A stretch of 64,000 nt of DNA from Kitasatospora sp. SolWspMP-SS2h. GTDB lineage: Bacteria > Actinomycetota > Actinomycetes > Streptomycetales > Streptomycetaceae. The DNA is taken from the NCBI RefSeq assembly GCF_003259315.1, contig NZ_QLLT01000001.1, positions 372,001 to 436,000 on the forward strand. The letters are read 5' to 3'. The translations under genes and the position numbers were made by a program. Within the stretch, counting starts at the first letter, position 1, and every line of letters begins with the position of its first letter. The notes below the pieces were generated by a model that was not told the DNA's origin, did no database searches, and was given only the letters and a program-made list of their open reading frames with translations. Below, in pieces: positions 36,634 through 45,350 of the stretch.

Positions 36634-38090
36634 CGTCCGGCCGCCTTCCGGCCGGGCAGCGCCTGGACCACCAGGGCGAGCAGCGCGGTGGCGGCCAGCA
36701 CGTACAGCAGGCAGGCGCGGAACGCGGCGGGGACGGCGTCGGGGCCGGAGGTGTCGGCCAGGACGCGGTAGAAGACCAGGCCGATCAGGGCGACGCCGAG
36801 GGCGTTGCCGACCTGGAGTCCGGTGGTCAGCACACCGCCGGCCGAGCCCGCGCTCGCGGCCGGGACGCGGGCCAGCACGGTGGCGGTCAGCGGGGCGAAG
36901 GACAGGCCCATGCCGCAGCCGTCCAGCAGCAGGCCGGGCACCAGCCACCACAGGCTGGTCGCGGTGTCGGCGACGGCCCACAGCTCCAGCAGCAGCCCGG
37001 CGGCGCGCAGCGCGCAGCCCGCCGTGATGGCGTGCCGGCCGATCCGGGCGGCCAGGTGCCGGGCGGTGGTGGAGGCGGCCACGTAGCCGACGCCGAGCAC
37101 GCTGAACACCAGGCCGGAGGCGATCGGTGCGAGGTGGCGGCCCTGCTGGAGGTAGAGCGCGAACACCAGGAAGTACGAGGCCATCGACGCCCAGAAGATC
37201 AGCTGGGCGGCCAGGCCGGCCGTGAAGGCGCGTTCCCGGAACAGGGAGAGGTCGAGCGACGGCGAGCCGCCGGTCCGGGCCAGTCGGCGCTGCTGGAGGG
37301 CGAACGCGGCGAGCAGCGGCGGTCCGGCGGCCAGCAGCAGCCAGGTCCACAGCGGCCAGCCGCGTTCCCGGCCCTCGATCAGCGGCAGGCAGACGGCGGT
37401 CAGCGCGGCGGTCACCAGCAGCAGCCCGAGCAGGTCCGGGCGCGACCGGCCGGGGGCCTCGGACTCCGGGAGCAGCCGGGCCGCGGCGACGGCGGCGGCG
37501 AGGCCGATCGGCAGGTTGACCAGGAAGCAGGCCCGCCAGCCCAGGCCCAGCACGTCGGTGCGGATCAGCACGCCGCCGATCAGCTGGCCGAACACGGCGG
37601 CGATCCCGGCCGCGGCGGCGTACCAGCTCAGTGCCCTGGTGCGGGCCTGGCCCTGGTAGGAGGTGGTGATGATGCCGACCACCTGGGGGGCCATCAGGGC
37701 GGCGGCGGCGCCCTGGAGCACCCGTCCGGCGATCAGCAGTTCGGCGGTGGGGGCGGCGCCGGCGGCGGCGGAGGCGGCGGTGAACAGGGTCATGCCCAGC
37801 GCGAGGACGCGGCGGCGCCCGTACAGGTCGCCCAGTCGGCCGCCGGTGATCAGGCCGACGCCGTAGGCCAGCGCGTAGGCGGCGACGACGAGTTGGATCT
37901 GGGCGTCGGTGGCGTGCAGGTCGAGCCGGATGGCGGGGACGGCGACGTTGACGATGAAGAAGTCGAGCCCGGAGAGGAACACGCCGACCAGGACGATCGG
38001 CAGGGTGGCGGGGTGCGGCGCGCCCGGTGGCGCGGCGGCTTGGGCGGGAGCGGGGACGGGGGCGGCGGGCACGGTGGTGCTGTCGGTCAT
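36630..38090 (-). CDS. MFS drug/metabolite exporter, DHA2 (14-TMS) type
   Basis: Proton-driven efflux protein of 486 residues, EmrB/QacA-like. The first helix LVGVFLSGLDFFIVNVAVPAI carries the conserved D-x-x-IVNVALP-type motif. Motif A reads GGRLGDLYGRRRVLALG and motif C-like glycine/proline patterns follow (GPAIG-type replaced by FGQLIGGVLI). About 14 hydrophobic segments are visible. AGGAG lies upstream of the ATG. It is followed by the coupled SnoaL-like gene and preceded on the same strand by an XRE regulator, which may control it. Confidence 0.92.
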   Translation of the reverse strand: MTDSTTVPAAPVPAPAQAAAPPGAPHPATLPIVLVGVFLSGLDFFIVNVAVPAIRLDLHATDAQIQLVVAAYALAYGVGLITGGRLGDLYGRRRVLALGMTLFTAASAAAGAAPTAELLIAGRVLQGAAAALMAPQVVGIITTSYQGQARTRALSWYAAAAGIAAVFGQLIGGVLIRTDVLGLGWRACFLVNLPIGLAAAVAAARLLPESEAPGRSRPDLLGLLLVTAALTAVCLPLIEGRERGWPLWTWLLLAAGPPLLAAFALQQRRLARTGGSPSLDLSLFRERAFTAGLAAQLIFWASMASYFLVFALYLQQGRHLAPIASGLVFSVLGVGYVAASTTARHLAARIGRHAITAGCALRAAGLLLELWAVADTATSLWWLVPGLLLDGCGMGLSFAPLTATVLARVPAASAGSAGGVLTTGLQVGNALGVALIGLVFYRVLADTSGPDAVPAAFRACLLYVLAATALLALVVQALPGRKAAGR

Positions 38091-38222
38091 GGGAGGGCAG
38101 GCTCCTGCGGCTTGCGGGGAAGTGGGAGGCCCGCGCCGCTCCGCCCCGCCGGGGCGGCGGGTGCGGGGCGCGGTGCGCGATCCACTCTCCCCGGGGCCGC
38201 CGGGTGCCTCAACTACCCGCCA

Positions 38223-38250
38223 GGTAGGTGCCCCCGGGTAGGTGCCCCCG
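38223..38250. repeat. Tandem 14-base repeat upstream of the exporter
   Basis: GGTAGGTGCCCCCG occurs twice in direct succession in the 183-base gap between the XRE regulator and the exporter gene. It could be a regulator target. Confidence 0.4.
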
Positions 38251-38273
38251 GACGGGTTCCCCCGGACGGGGGT

Positions 38274-39083
38274 TCAGGAGGAGGGGGGCGGGCCGGTGAG
38301 GGCGTTCAGGTGGGCGGCGGTGCGGTCGTCGGCCGGGAAGAAGCTCTCGATGAGCAGTTCGGAGATGGTCACGTCCCGGGCGGTGCCGAAGGTGGCGAGG
38401 GTGGCGATGAAGGTCAGCACCTGGTCGCCGCAGCGCAGTTCGAGCGGGACCATGATGTCGTCCGGGCCGGGGACGTCGACCTCGGGCACCGGCTGGTCGC
38501 ACGGGTAGCCCTGGAGTTCCTCGTACAGCGGGCGGAGCCGTTCGTCGAACGCCGCGCAGCGGGCGAGCCGGGTGAGCAGTTTGCCCCGCCACTGGCCGAG
38601 GTTGACCATCCGGGGGGCCATCCCGTCGGGGTGCAGGACCAGCCGCAGGGCGTTCACCGGCGGTTCCAGCAGGTGGGCGGCGACGCCCTCGGTGAACAGG
38701 CCGAACGCGGCGTTGGCGGCGACGATGTCCCACCGGCCGTCGACCGCCAGGGCGGGGTAGGGGTGGTGGCCGCTCAGCACCCGCCGCACCGCCTCCAGGA
38801 CCGGCCGCATCGCCGGGTCGTCGAGCGGCTTCTCCCGGAAGACGGGCGCGTAACCGGCCGCCATCAGCAGGGCGTTGCGCTCCCGCAGCGGCACCTCCAG
38901 GTGTTCGGCCAGCCGCAGCACCATCTCGCGGCTGGGCTGCGCGCGCCCGGTCTCCACGAAGCCGACGTGCCGCGCCGAGACGCCCGCCAGGTTGGCCAGC
39001 TCCAGCTGGCTGACCCGCCTGCGCCGCCGCCACTGCGCCAACAACGGCCCCACCCGGGCCGGTTCCTCCGTGCGCACCACCAT
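38274..39083 (-). CDS. XRE family regulator with MmyB-like ligand domain
   Basis: A 269-residue DNA-binding protein. Residues about 10-70 form a Cro/C1-type helix-turn-helix (RRRRVSQLELANLAGVSARH, then VGFVETGRAQPSREMVLRLAEHL). The rest is the MmyB-like PAS-related domain (YPALAVDGRWDIVAANAAF), known to bind fatty acids in related regulators. The ATG has GGGGGAG five bases upstream. It lies on the same strand and directly upstream of the MFS exporter/SnoaL pair, so control of these is likely. Confidence 0.88.
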   Translation of the reverse strand: MVVRTEEPARVGPLLAQWRRRRRVSQLELANLAGVSARHVGFVETGRAQPSREMVLRLAEHLEVPLRERNALLMAAGYAPVFREKPLDDPAMRPVLEAVRRVLSGHHPYPALAVDGRWDIVAANAAFGLFTEGVAAHLLEPPVNALRLVLHPDGMAPRMVNLGQWRGKLLTRLARCAAFDERLRPLYEELQGYPCDQPVPEVDVPGPDDIMVPLELRCGDQVLTFIATLATFGTARDVTISELLIESFFPADDRTAAHLNALTGPPPSS

Positions 39084-39174
39084 CGGAGCTCCCCCTTCGT
39101 CCGCCCCCAATCTACGGCACGGCACCGGCTCCGCTGCGGGGACGCCGGTACCGCACGGGTGCGATGTCCCACCG

Positions 39175-39209
39175 GACGCCGCGCCCGGTGAATTCCCGGG
39201 CGCGGCGTC
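39175..39209 (-). terminator. Hairpin after the HTH-MurA gene
   Basis: GACGCCGCGCCCGG and its exact complement flank a TGAATTC loop (14-base stem), 66 bases past the stop of the MurA-like gene. Confidence 0.7.
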
Positions 39210-39233
39210 GGAGGTGATGCCGGAGGTGATGCC
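39210..39233. repeat. Tandem 12-base repeat
   Basis: GGAGGTGATGCC occurs twice in succession beside the hairpin downstream of the MurA-like gene. No function is evident. Confidence 0.5.
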
Positions 39234-39274
39234 GGACCGGCGGCTGCGGGTCGGCCGCAGGGCCGGCCGCGGCG

Positions 39275-40804
39275 TCAGATGTCGCGGAAGACCTCGATCT
39301 GCGCGCCGACCGAGTTGAGGCGGGCGGCCAGGTCCTCGTAGCCGCGGTTGATCACGTAGACGTTGCGCAGGATGGACGTGCCCTCGGCGGCCAGCATGGC
39401 GAGCAGCAGGACCATCGCGGGGCGGAGCGCGGGCGGGCACATCATCTCGGCGGCGCGCCAGCGGGTGGGGCCCTCGACCAGGACCCGGTGCGGGTCCATG
39501 AGCTGGACGCTGGCGCCGACCCGGCCGAGTTCGGTGAGGTAGACCGAGCGGTTCTCGTACACCCAGTCGTGGACCAGGGTGGAGCCGTTCGCGCAGGCGG
39601 CGATCGCGGCGAAGAACGGCAGGTTGTCGATGTTGATGCCGGGGAACGGCATCGGGTGGATCTTGTCGATCGGCGCGACCAGCTTGGAGGGGCGCACGGT
39701 CAGGTCGGTGAGCCGGGTGCGGCCGTTGGCGGCCGGGTACTCGGGGCCGCGCTCGCACTCCAGGCCCATCTCGTCGAGGACGGCGAGCTCGATCTCGATG
39801 AACTCGATCGGCACCCGGCGGATGGTCAGTTCGGAGTCGGTGACGACGGCGGCGGTGAGCAGGCTCATCGCCTCCACCGGGTCCTCGGAGGGGGCGTAGT
39901 CGACGTCGGCGTCGATGACGGCCTTGCCGTGCACGGTGAGCGTGGTGGTGCCGATGCCCTCGACCCGGACGCCGAGCAGTTCCAGGAAGAAGCACAGGTC
40001 CTGGACCATGTAGTTGGCGCTGGCGTTGCGGATGACGGTGGTGCCGGGGTGGCGGGCGGCGGCCAGCAGCACGTTCTCGGTGACGGTGTCGCCGCGTTCG
40101 GTGAGCACGATGGGGCGCTGCGGGGAGACGCCGCGGTCGACGCTGGCCCGGTAGCTGCCGGTGGTGGCGTTGACGTGCAGTCCGAACTGGCGCAGCGCCG
40201 ACAGGTGCGGCTGGACGGTGCGGGTGCCGAGGTCGCAGCCGCCCGCGTAGGGGATCTCGAAGCGGTCGGCGCGGTGCAGCAGCGGGCCGAGGAACATCAG
40301 GATGCTGCGGGTGCGCCGGGCGGCCTCCTCGTCCATGCCGGAGAGGTCGAGTTCGGCGGGCGGGGTGATCTCCAGGTCGAGGCCGTCGTTGATCCAGCGG
40401 TGGCGCACGCCGATGCTGGCGAGGACCTCCAGCAGGCGGTAGACCTCCTCGATCCGGGCGGCGCGGCGCAGGGTGGTGCGGCCGGTGGTCAGCAGGGAGC
40501 CGGCGAGCAGGGCGACGCAGGCGTTCTTGCTGGTGCGGACCTCGATGCTGCCGGAGAGGCGGCGTCCGCCGACCACCCGGAGGTTCATCGGGCCGGCCAC
40601 GCCGAGCGAGACGATCTCGCTGTCGAGCGCCTCGCCGATCCGGGCGACCAGGTCCAGGCCGATGTTCTGGCCGCCCGATTCGATCCGGGCCACCGCGCTC
40701 TGGGTGGTGCCGAGGGCCGCGGCCAGTTGGGTCTGCGTCCAGCCCTTGTGGGTGCGGGCGGCGCGGACGAGCTTGCCGATGCGGGAGAGGTAGTCTTCGG
40801 TCAC
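39275..40804 (-). CDS. Helix-turn-helix/MurA-like enolpyruvyl transferase fusion
   Basis: A 509-residue protein joining an N-terminal XRE helix-turn-helix (about 8-62, GWTQTQLAAALGTTQSAVAR) to a full UDP-GlcNAc 1-carboxyvinyltransferase-like fold (about 74-509). MurA features are RTSKNACVALLAG (Lys-Asn of the active site), PYAGGCDLGTRTVQPH with the Cys at the position of the PEP-reactive Cys, and GNTVTENVL-like RGDTVTENVLLAAA. Such fusions are known in Streptomyces beside a plain MurA, and their enzymatic role is unproven. A palindrome in the -35 region hints at autoregulation. The GTG start has no ribosome site but has a leaderless-type -10. It stands alone. Confidence 0.9.
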   Translation of the reverse strand: MTEDYLSRIGKLVRAARTHKGWTQTQLAAALGTTQSAVARIESGGQNIGLDLVARIGEALDSEIVSLGVAGPMNLRVVGGRRLSGSIEVRTSKNACVALLAGSLLTTGRTTLRRAARIEEVYRLLEVLASIGVRHRWINDGLDLEITPPAELDLSGMDEEAARRTRSILMFLGPLLHRADRFEIPYAGGCDLGTRTVQPHLSALRQFGLHVNATTGSYRASVDRGVSPQRPIVLTERGDTVTENVLLAAARHPGTTVIRNASANYMVQDLCFFLELLGVRVEGIGTTTLTVHGKAVIDADVDYAPSEDPVEAMSLLTAAVVTDSELTIRRVPIEFIEIELAVLDEMGLECERGPEYPAANGRTRLTDLTVRPSKLVAPIDKIHPMPFPGINIDNLPFFAAIAACANGSTLVHDWVYENRSVYLTELGRVGASVQLMDPHRVLVEGPTRWRAAEMMCPPALRPAMVLLLAMLAAEGTSILRNVYVINRGYEDLAARLNSVGAQIEVFRDI

Positions 40805-40810
40805 TGCGCG

Positions 40811-40816
40811 AACATA
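40811..40816 (-). promoter_or_regulatory. Predicted -10 element of a leaderless HTH-MurA transcript
   Basis: TATGTT on the minus strand ends six bases before the GTG, and no Shine-Dalgarno is present. Confidence 0.55.
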
Positions 40817-40823
40817 TCTCACC

Positions 40824-40839
40824 TGTGCGATATTGCGCA
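40824..40839. promoter_or_regulatory. Imperfect palindrome at the -35 region of the HTH-MurA gene
   Basis: TGTGCGATATTGCGCA matches its own complement at 12 of 16 positions and starts seven bases upstream of the predicted -10. This position suits repression, possibly by the HTH domain of the gene product itself. Confidence 0.5.
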
Positions 40840-41072
40840 TCTCGACCGCCTGACTCCAGGTCAGCCGCCGACCCGCCCGTCGAACCGCCCGCCGAACCGT
40901 CCGGCGAGACCGGACCGACCCGGCGGCACGGCTCGAACTCCCGTGCCGACGGCGGCGGCTGGGACGGCGTGCCGGTCGAGCCGATCCGGCACGCCGATCC
41001 GTCCGCCGCCCACCGCCTGCCCGCTTCCCGGGCGGCCATGCCCGAACCGGACCCGAGTCGGACGCCCGCCCC

Positions 41073-42284
41073 TCAGATGCCCGCCGGCTCCCCCGCGTCC
41101 GCGCCCTCGCCCCGGTCCTCACCCGCGCCCTCACCCGCACCTGCGCCCGCGCCCGCGCCCGTGAACATGGCGATCAGGCCGTGCGGGGAGGTCGGACCGA
41201 GCATCAGCTCGTGCAGGACGGCGGCGTCGGCGGCCTCGGCGGCGCTGCGGGCGAACATCTCCGCCTCGTGCGCGGCGAGCGCCGTCTCGGGGTCGCCGGG
41301 GTGCGCGGCGAGCAGCTGCCCGAGCCGGGCGGCGTCGTACATGGCGAGGTTGGCGCCCTCGCCGGACGGGATCATCAGGTGCGCGGCGTCGCCGATCAGG
41401 GTGACGCCGGGAACGCGCTCCCAGCGGTGGTCGGCGGGCAGGGTGTGCAGCGGGCGCAGCACGGGCGGGGTGGCGCCCTCGGTGATCAGGGCGGTGAGTT
41501 CCGGCGCCCAGCCGGGGAACTCGGCGGCGATCCGGGCCCCGGCGGCGGCCGGGTCGGTGAAGTCGACGGCGGCGAACCACTCCAGCGGACGGCGCAGCGC
41601 CACGTAGGTGTGCAGGACGCCGCCGGCCTCGCGGTGGGCCTGGATGCCCCGGCCGGGGACGAGCGCGAACATCGCGCCGCCGCCGACGGCCCGGGCGGTG
41701 GCGGGGTGGGCGGTGTCGGCGTCGTGCAGGTAGGTCTCGACGAAGGACGTCCCGGTGTAGGCGGGCCGGGCGTCGGAGAGCAGCGGGCGGACCTTCGACC
41801 AGGCGCCGTCCGCGCCGACCAGCAGGTCGGTGGTGACGGCGCTGCCGTCGGCGAACCCGACCCGGTGGCGGCCGTCGCCGAGCGCCCGGACGTCCACCGC
41901 CTTGCGGCCCCAGTGCACGGTGCCGGCGGGCAGCGCGGAGAGCAGCAGGTCGCGCAGGTCGCCGCGCTGGACCTCGGGGCGCCGGCCGGTGCCGTCGTCG
42001 GGCTGGTCGAGCAGCACGGCGCCGTCGGGGGTCAGGGCCCGGGCGGCCTCCCGTCCGGGTAGCACGAGGGCGCGGAACTGCTCGGTCAACCCGGCTGCGG
42101 CGAGGGCGGGTTGGCCGTTGTCGGGGTGGATGTCGAGCATGCCGCCCTGGGCCCGGGCGGTGGGCGAGGTCTCGGCCTCGTACACCTCGGCGGGGATGCC
42201 GTGGACGTGCAGGACGCGGGCCAGCAGCAGGCCGCCGAGGCCGGCTCCGACGATGGTGACGGGGGTGTGGGCGGGGGTGTTCAC
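41073..42284 (-). CDS. FAD-dependent monooxygenase, TetX-like
   Basis: Flavoprotein hydroxylase of 403 residues. The dinucleotide fold reads VTIVGAGLGGLLLARVL, followed by RAQGGMLDIHPDNGQPALAAAG. This layout is the one seen in TetX-type tetracycline-modifying enzymes. The second flavin motif is VTLIGDAAHLMIPSGEGANLAM. The C-terminus has an Ala-Gly/Glu-Gly low-complexity tail. The GTG start has GGGAGG six bases upstream. It is divergent from a TetR gene across two perfect operator palindromes. Drug inactivation or an aromatic hydroxylation are both possible; tetracycline as substrate is not shown by sequence. Confidence 0.88.
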   Translation of the reverse strand: MNTPAHTPVTIVGAGLGGLLLARVLHVHGIPAEVYEAETSPTARAQGGMLDIHPDNGQPALAAAGLTEQFRALVLPGREAARALTPDGAVLLDQPDDGTGRRPEVQRGDLRDLLLSALPAGTVHWGRKAVDVRALGDGRHRVGFADGSAVTTDLLVGADGAWSKVRPLLSDARPAYTGTSFVETYLHDADTAHPATARAVGGGAMFALVPGRGIQAHREAGGVLHTYVALRRPLEWFAAVDFTDPAAAGARIAAEFPGWAPELTALITEGATPPVLRPLHTLPADHRWERVPGVTLIGDAAHLMIPSGEGANLAMYDAARLGQLLAAHPGDPETALAAHEAEMFARSAAEAADAAVLHELMLGPTSPHGLIAMFTGAGAGAGAGEGAGEDRGEGADAGEPAGI

Positions 42285-42312
42285 GGCTGCCTCCCGGCGG
42301 GGTCGCATGGAC

Positions 42313-42327
42313 TGGAATGCCATTCCA
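42313..42327. promoter_or_regulatory. TetR operator 1
   Basis: TGGAATGCCATTCCA is a perfect 15-base palindrome with a one-base centre in the 81-base divergent promoter region. Confidence 0.8.
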
Positions 42328-42331
42328 TTGT

Positions 42332-42346
42332 TGGAACGGCGTTCCA
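42332..42346. promoter_or_regulatory. TetR operator 2
   Basis: TGGAACGGCGTTCCA has the same TGGAA-N5-TTCCA frame as the neighbouring palindrome, 19 bases away centre to centre. Two sites suggest cooperative binding of two TetR dimers. Confidence 0.8.
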
Positions 42347-42365
42347 GATATGTCAAACTCGACCC

Positions 42366-43115
42366 ATGACCAGCCCGACCCCGCGCTCCCCCCGCCGTAC
42401 CGCCCGCCGCAGCGACGCGCTCTCCCGCGAGCGCATCGTGGAGACCGCCGTCGAGGTGCTGGACGCGGCGGGCGAGGGCGGGCTGACCTTCCGCGTGCTC
42501 ACCGAGCGGCTGGCCACCGGCGCGGGCGCGATCTACTGGCACGTCGCCAACAAGGACGAACTGCTGGCCGCCGCGACGGAGGCGGTGGTGGCCCGCGCCC
42601 TCCCGCTCGCCCCGGACGGCCCGCCTGTCCCCGCCGCCCCCGACGCCGACCGGCCGCGGGAGGGCGTCCACGCCGTCGCGCTGCGCCTGTTCGAGGCCGC
42701 CGAGGCGCACCCCTGGCTCTCCGCCCAGATCGCCGCCCAGCTGGCCGGGCGGCCCGGCGGCACCGTCGGCCCGCGGATCTTCGAGGCGCTGGGCCGCCAC
42801 GTCCGGGCGATGGGCGTGCCCGTCGAGGGCTGGTTCACCGCCGCCTCGGCGCTGATGCACTACGTCCTCGGCGCCACCGCGCTGAACGCCGCCAACACCG
42901 CCGCCGCCCACGCCCTCGACCCCGGCGTCGACCGCCCCCGGGTGCTCGCCGACGCCGCCGACGCCTGGCAGGGCCTCGACCCCGCCGCCTACTCCTTCAC
43001 CCGCACCGTCGCCGACCAGCTGCGCGAGCACGACGACCACGAGCAGTTCCGCTCCGGCCTCGACCTGGTCCTGGCCGGCATCGCCGCCGCCCACCCGCCG
43101 ACGGCCACCGCCTGA
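42366..43115 (+). CDS. TetR family transcriptional regulator
   Basis: A 249-residue repressor. The N-terminal helix-turn-helix region (about 20-70) reads SRERIVETAVEVLDAAGEGG and TGAGAIYWHVANKDELLAAA, close to the TetR(C)-type group that controls drug exporters and modifying enzymes. The C-terminal helices form the ligand pocket. It is divergent from the TetX-like monooxygenase, with twin palindromes between them, and very likely represses that gene and itself until the substrate appears. It ends five bases from a convergent gene. Confidence 0.92.
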   Translation: MTSPTPRSPRRTARRSDALSRERIVETAVEVLDAAGEGGLTFRVLTERLATGAGAIYWHVANKDELLAAATEAVVARALPLAPDGPPVPAAPDADRPREGVHAVALRLFEAAEAHPWLSAQIAAQLAGRPGGTVGPRIFEALGRHVRAMGVPVEGWFTAASALMHYVLGATALNAANTAAAHALDPGVDRPRVLADAADAWQGLDPAAYSFTRTVADQLREHDDHEQFRSGLDLVLAGIAAAHPPTATA

Positions 43116-43119
43116 CCCC

Positions 43120-44046
43120 TCAACGCCCTCCGCGCACCCGGCGCACCCGGCGGGCCCGCAGGTACTCGCGGGCCAGCAGCCGCAGCAGGGCGGGCTTGGC
43201 GGGGCTCGCGGAGCGGCGCAGCAGGGCGTCGAGGTCGGCCCGGGCCGCGGTGGCGGTGAGCTGCTCGACGCCGACGAGGCAGCGGACCATCGGCCGGTGG
43301 GCGGGCGGCACCAGGTCGACGACCGCGCCGCTCGCGGCCCGGTCGCGGTCGGCCCGGTCCAGCAGCGCGCCGAGCAGGGCCCGGACCGGCCCGGTCGCCG
43401 CGCCGCCCGTCAGGTCGGCGCGGGTGACGCCGTACTCGGCCAGGGTCTGCCGCGGGAGGGTGAGGCGGCCGTCGGCGAGGTCCTCGGCGAGGTCGTTGAC
43501 GAAGTCGAGCCGCTGGCTGGAGTCGATGAACGTCCGGCAGGCGGCGCGGTAGGCGCTCTGGTCGCCGTCCGGGCCGAGCAGCGCGGCGACGACCATGAAG
43601 CCGGGCAGCGAGTACGCGTCCAGGTAGGACTGGTAGTCGGCCTCGGTGGCGAAGCCCGCGAAGTCGAGGTCGGCGTCCGCGGCGGCGAGGAAGTCCCGCA
43701 CCCGGGCGCGCAGCACGGGCCGGGCCTCGGCGCTGTCGAGCAGCGGCCGCAGCTCCGGCCGGTCGGTGCGGCCGGTGTCGAGCGCCGCGGTGACCTCCTC
43801 GCGCCAGCGGGTGGACGCGGCCCGGCGGGTGGCGGGCGGCCCGCTGTCCAGCAGGTCATCGGTGCGGTGCATGAACGCGGTCGCGGCGATCACGTGCGGC
43901 AGCGTCCCGGGCGGCAGCAGCAGCCCGGCGGCCAGCGCCACCTCCCGCTTGTACGCCACCACCTGCTCGCGCTCCCGCCCGTACGCCGCCCGCAGCCCGG
44001 GCTCCTGCACCCCCGCCGCGTCCAGCGCCCGCTCCCAGCCGCCCAC
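43120..44046 (-). CDS. Squalene/phytoene synthase family protein
   Basis: A 308-residue all-helical prenyltransferase homologue. The first aspartate-rich region is AFMHRTDDLLDSG and the second is LDFVNDLAEDLADGRL, which would bind Mg-diphosphate. In true squalene or phytoene synthases the segment between them has a YCYRVAG-type motif; here it is DAYSLPGF, so the reaction may differ. A GTG with GGAGGG eight bases upstream was taken as the start. No carotenoid or hopanoid partner gene is adjacent. Function beyond family membership is open. Confidence 0.8.
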   Translation of the reverse strand: MGGWERALDAAGVQEPGLRAAYGREREQVVAYKREVALAAGLLLPPGTLPHVIAATAFMHRTDDLLDSGPPATRRAASTRWREEVTAALDTGRTDRPELRPLLDSAEARPVLRARVRDFLAAADADLDFAGFATEADYQSYLDAYSLPGFMVVAALLGPDGDQSAYRAACRTFIDSSQRLDFVNDLAEDLADGRLTLPRQTLAEYGVTRADLTGGAATGPVRALLGALLDRADRDRAASGAVVDLVPPAHRPMVRCLVGVEQLTATAARADLDALLRRSASPAKPALLRLLAREYLRARRVRRVRGGR

Positions 44047-44174
44047 CCGTCCCGCCCTCCACTCGCACGGCCCGTCCCTGACCGGCCATCCTGCCAACCC
44101 CGGCCGTCCCGCCGGACGGTGGGGCGGCCTCAGCCGCCGGGGCCGGGCGCCTCGGGGGCCTCGTCGATCGGCCG

Positions 44175-45350
44175 TCAGGGGTGCGGTACGGCTTCGGCGG
44201 GCGCGGGCGTGACGAGCGGGGGTGCGGGCGTGACCAGCGGGGGTGCGGGTTCGGCCGGGGTGTCCGGGTCGGGGCGGACGGCGCCCAGGATGGGGAGCAT
44301 GGTGACGGGGGCGAGTTTGACCACGGTGCCGGTGTGCGGGGCGTGGACGACGGCGCCGGCGCCCAGGTAGAGCGCGACGTGGCCGGCGTCGCCGTGGTAG
44401 ATGACCAGGTCGCCGGGGCGCAGGTCGCGCAGGGCGATGTGGCGCAGGGCGGCCCACTGCTGCTGGCTGGTGCGCGGGATCGGGACGCCGGCGGCCTGCC
44501 AGGCCTGCGAGGTGAGGCCGGAGCAGTCGAACGCGTCGGGGCCCGCGCCGCCCCACAGGTAGGGCTTGCCGCGCTGGGCGAGGGCGAACTCGACGGCCCG
44601 GCGTCCGGCCGCGGACGCCCCGCCGCCGGGGCCCGCGGTGAGGAGTCGGCGGTCCGCGTCGGCGGCGAGGGCGTTCTCGCGCTGTTCCAGCAGGCCGAGT
44701 TGCTCGGCGGTGGCGGCGGCCAGCAGCTGTTCGGTGCGGGCGGCGCCCTGCCGGGCCTGGTCCAGGGCCCGTTGGGCCCGGTCGGCGGCGGCGGACGCCG
44801 ACTGCTCGGCCTGCGCGGCCTCTTCGGAGAGCAGCACCATCCGGTTGCGGGCCTCGCGCAGCTCGCGCAGCACGGCCGCGGCGCTGCGGGTGTCGGACGC
44901 GGCGCGCTGCTGCCGGTCGAGGAAGTCCTCGGGCCGGTCGGCGAGGAACAGCCTGGCCAGCGAGCCGAGTCCGCCGCTGCGGTACTGCTCGGCGACCAGC
45001 CGGGCGGCCTCCGTCTCGGCCTCGGTGAGCCGTCCGCGCTGCCGGTCGGCCTGCCGGGCGGCGTCCGCCGAGTCCTTCCGGCGCTGCGCCAACTCCCCGG
45101 CGGCGGCGGTGTACTGCTGTTCGGCGGCCTCGGCGGCGTGCCGGGCCTCGGCGACGTCCGCCGCCAGCAGGTCGAGCGGCCGGTCCGCCCCGGTGGCCGC
45201 CCCGGTGGCCGCTCCGGTGGCCGCTCCGGCCTGGTCGGCGCCGGGCGGTGGGGGTGCGGGGTCGGCGGCTGCCGGGACCGCCGGGACGAAGAGGAGCGCT
45301 GCCAGCAGCAGGGCCGCGGCCCGCCAGGATCGGGGTGTGGCACGGGACAC
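44175..45350 (-). CDS. Secreted NlpC/P60 peptidoglycan hydrolase with coiled coil
   Basis: Cell-wall hydrolase of 391 residues. Signal peptide (about 1-30, ending PAAADP), a long alanine/glutamate/arginine-rich coiled coil (about 55-225), then the NlpC/P60 cysteine-peptidase domain (about 265-350). Catalytic Cys lies in FDCSGLTSQAWQAAG and His in GDAGHVALYLGAG, with the P60 block PRTSQQQWAAL between. It would cleave stem-peptide bonds in peptidoglycan outside the membrane. The layout is that of the RipA/SwlA group. A Pro-rich tail containing two PPLVTPAP repeats follows. A GTG start is taken because it fits the signal peptide. Confidence 0.9.
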   Translation of the reverse strand: MSRATPRSWRAAALLLAALLFVPAVPAAADPAPPPPGADQAGAATGAATGAATGADRPLDLLAADVAEARHAAEAAEQQYTAAAGELAQRRKDSADAARQADRQRGRLTEAETEAARLVAEQYRSGGLGSLARLFLADRPEDFLDRQQRAASDTRSAAAVLRELREARNRMVLLSEEAAQAEQSASAAADRAQRALDQARQGAARTEQLLAAATAEQLGLLEQRENALAADADRRLLTAGPGGGASAAGRRAVEFALAQRGKPYLWGGAGPDAFDCSGLTSQAWQAAGVPIPRTSQQQWAALRHIALRDLRPGDLVIYHGDAGHVALYLGAGAVVHAPHTGTVVKLAPVTMLPILGAVRPDPDTPAEPAPPLVTPAPPLVTPAPAEAVPHP

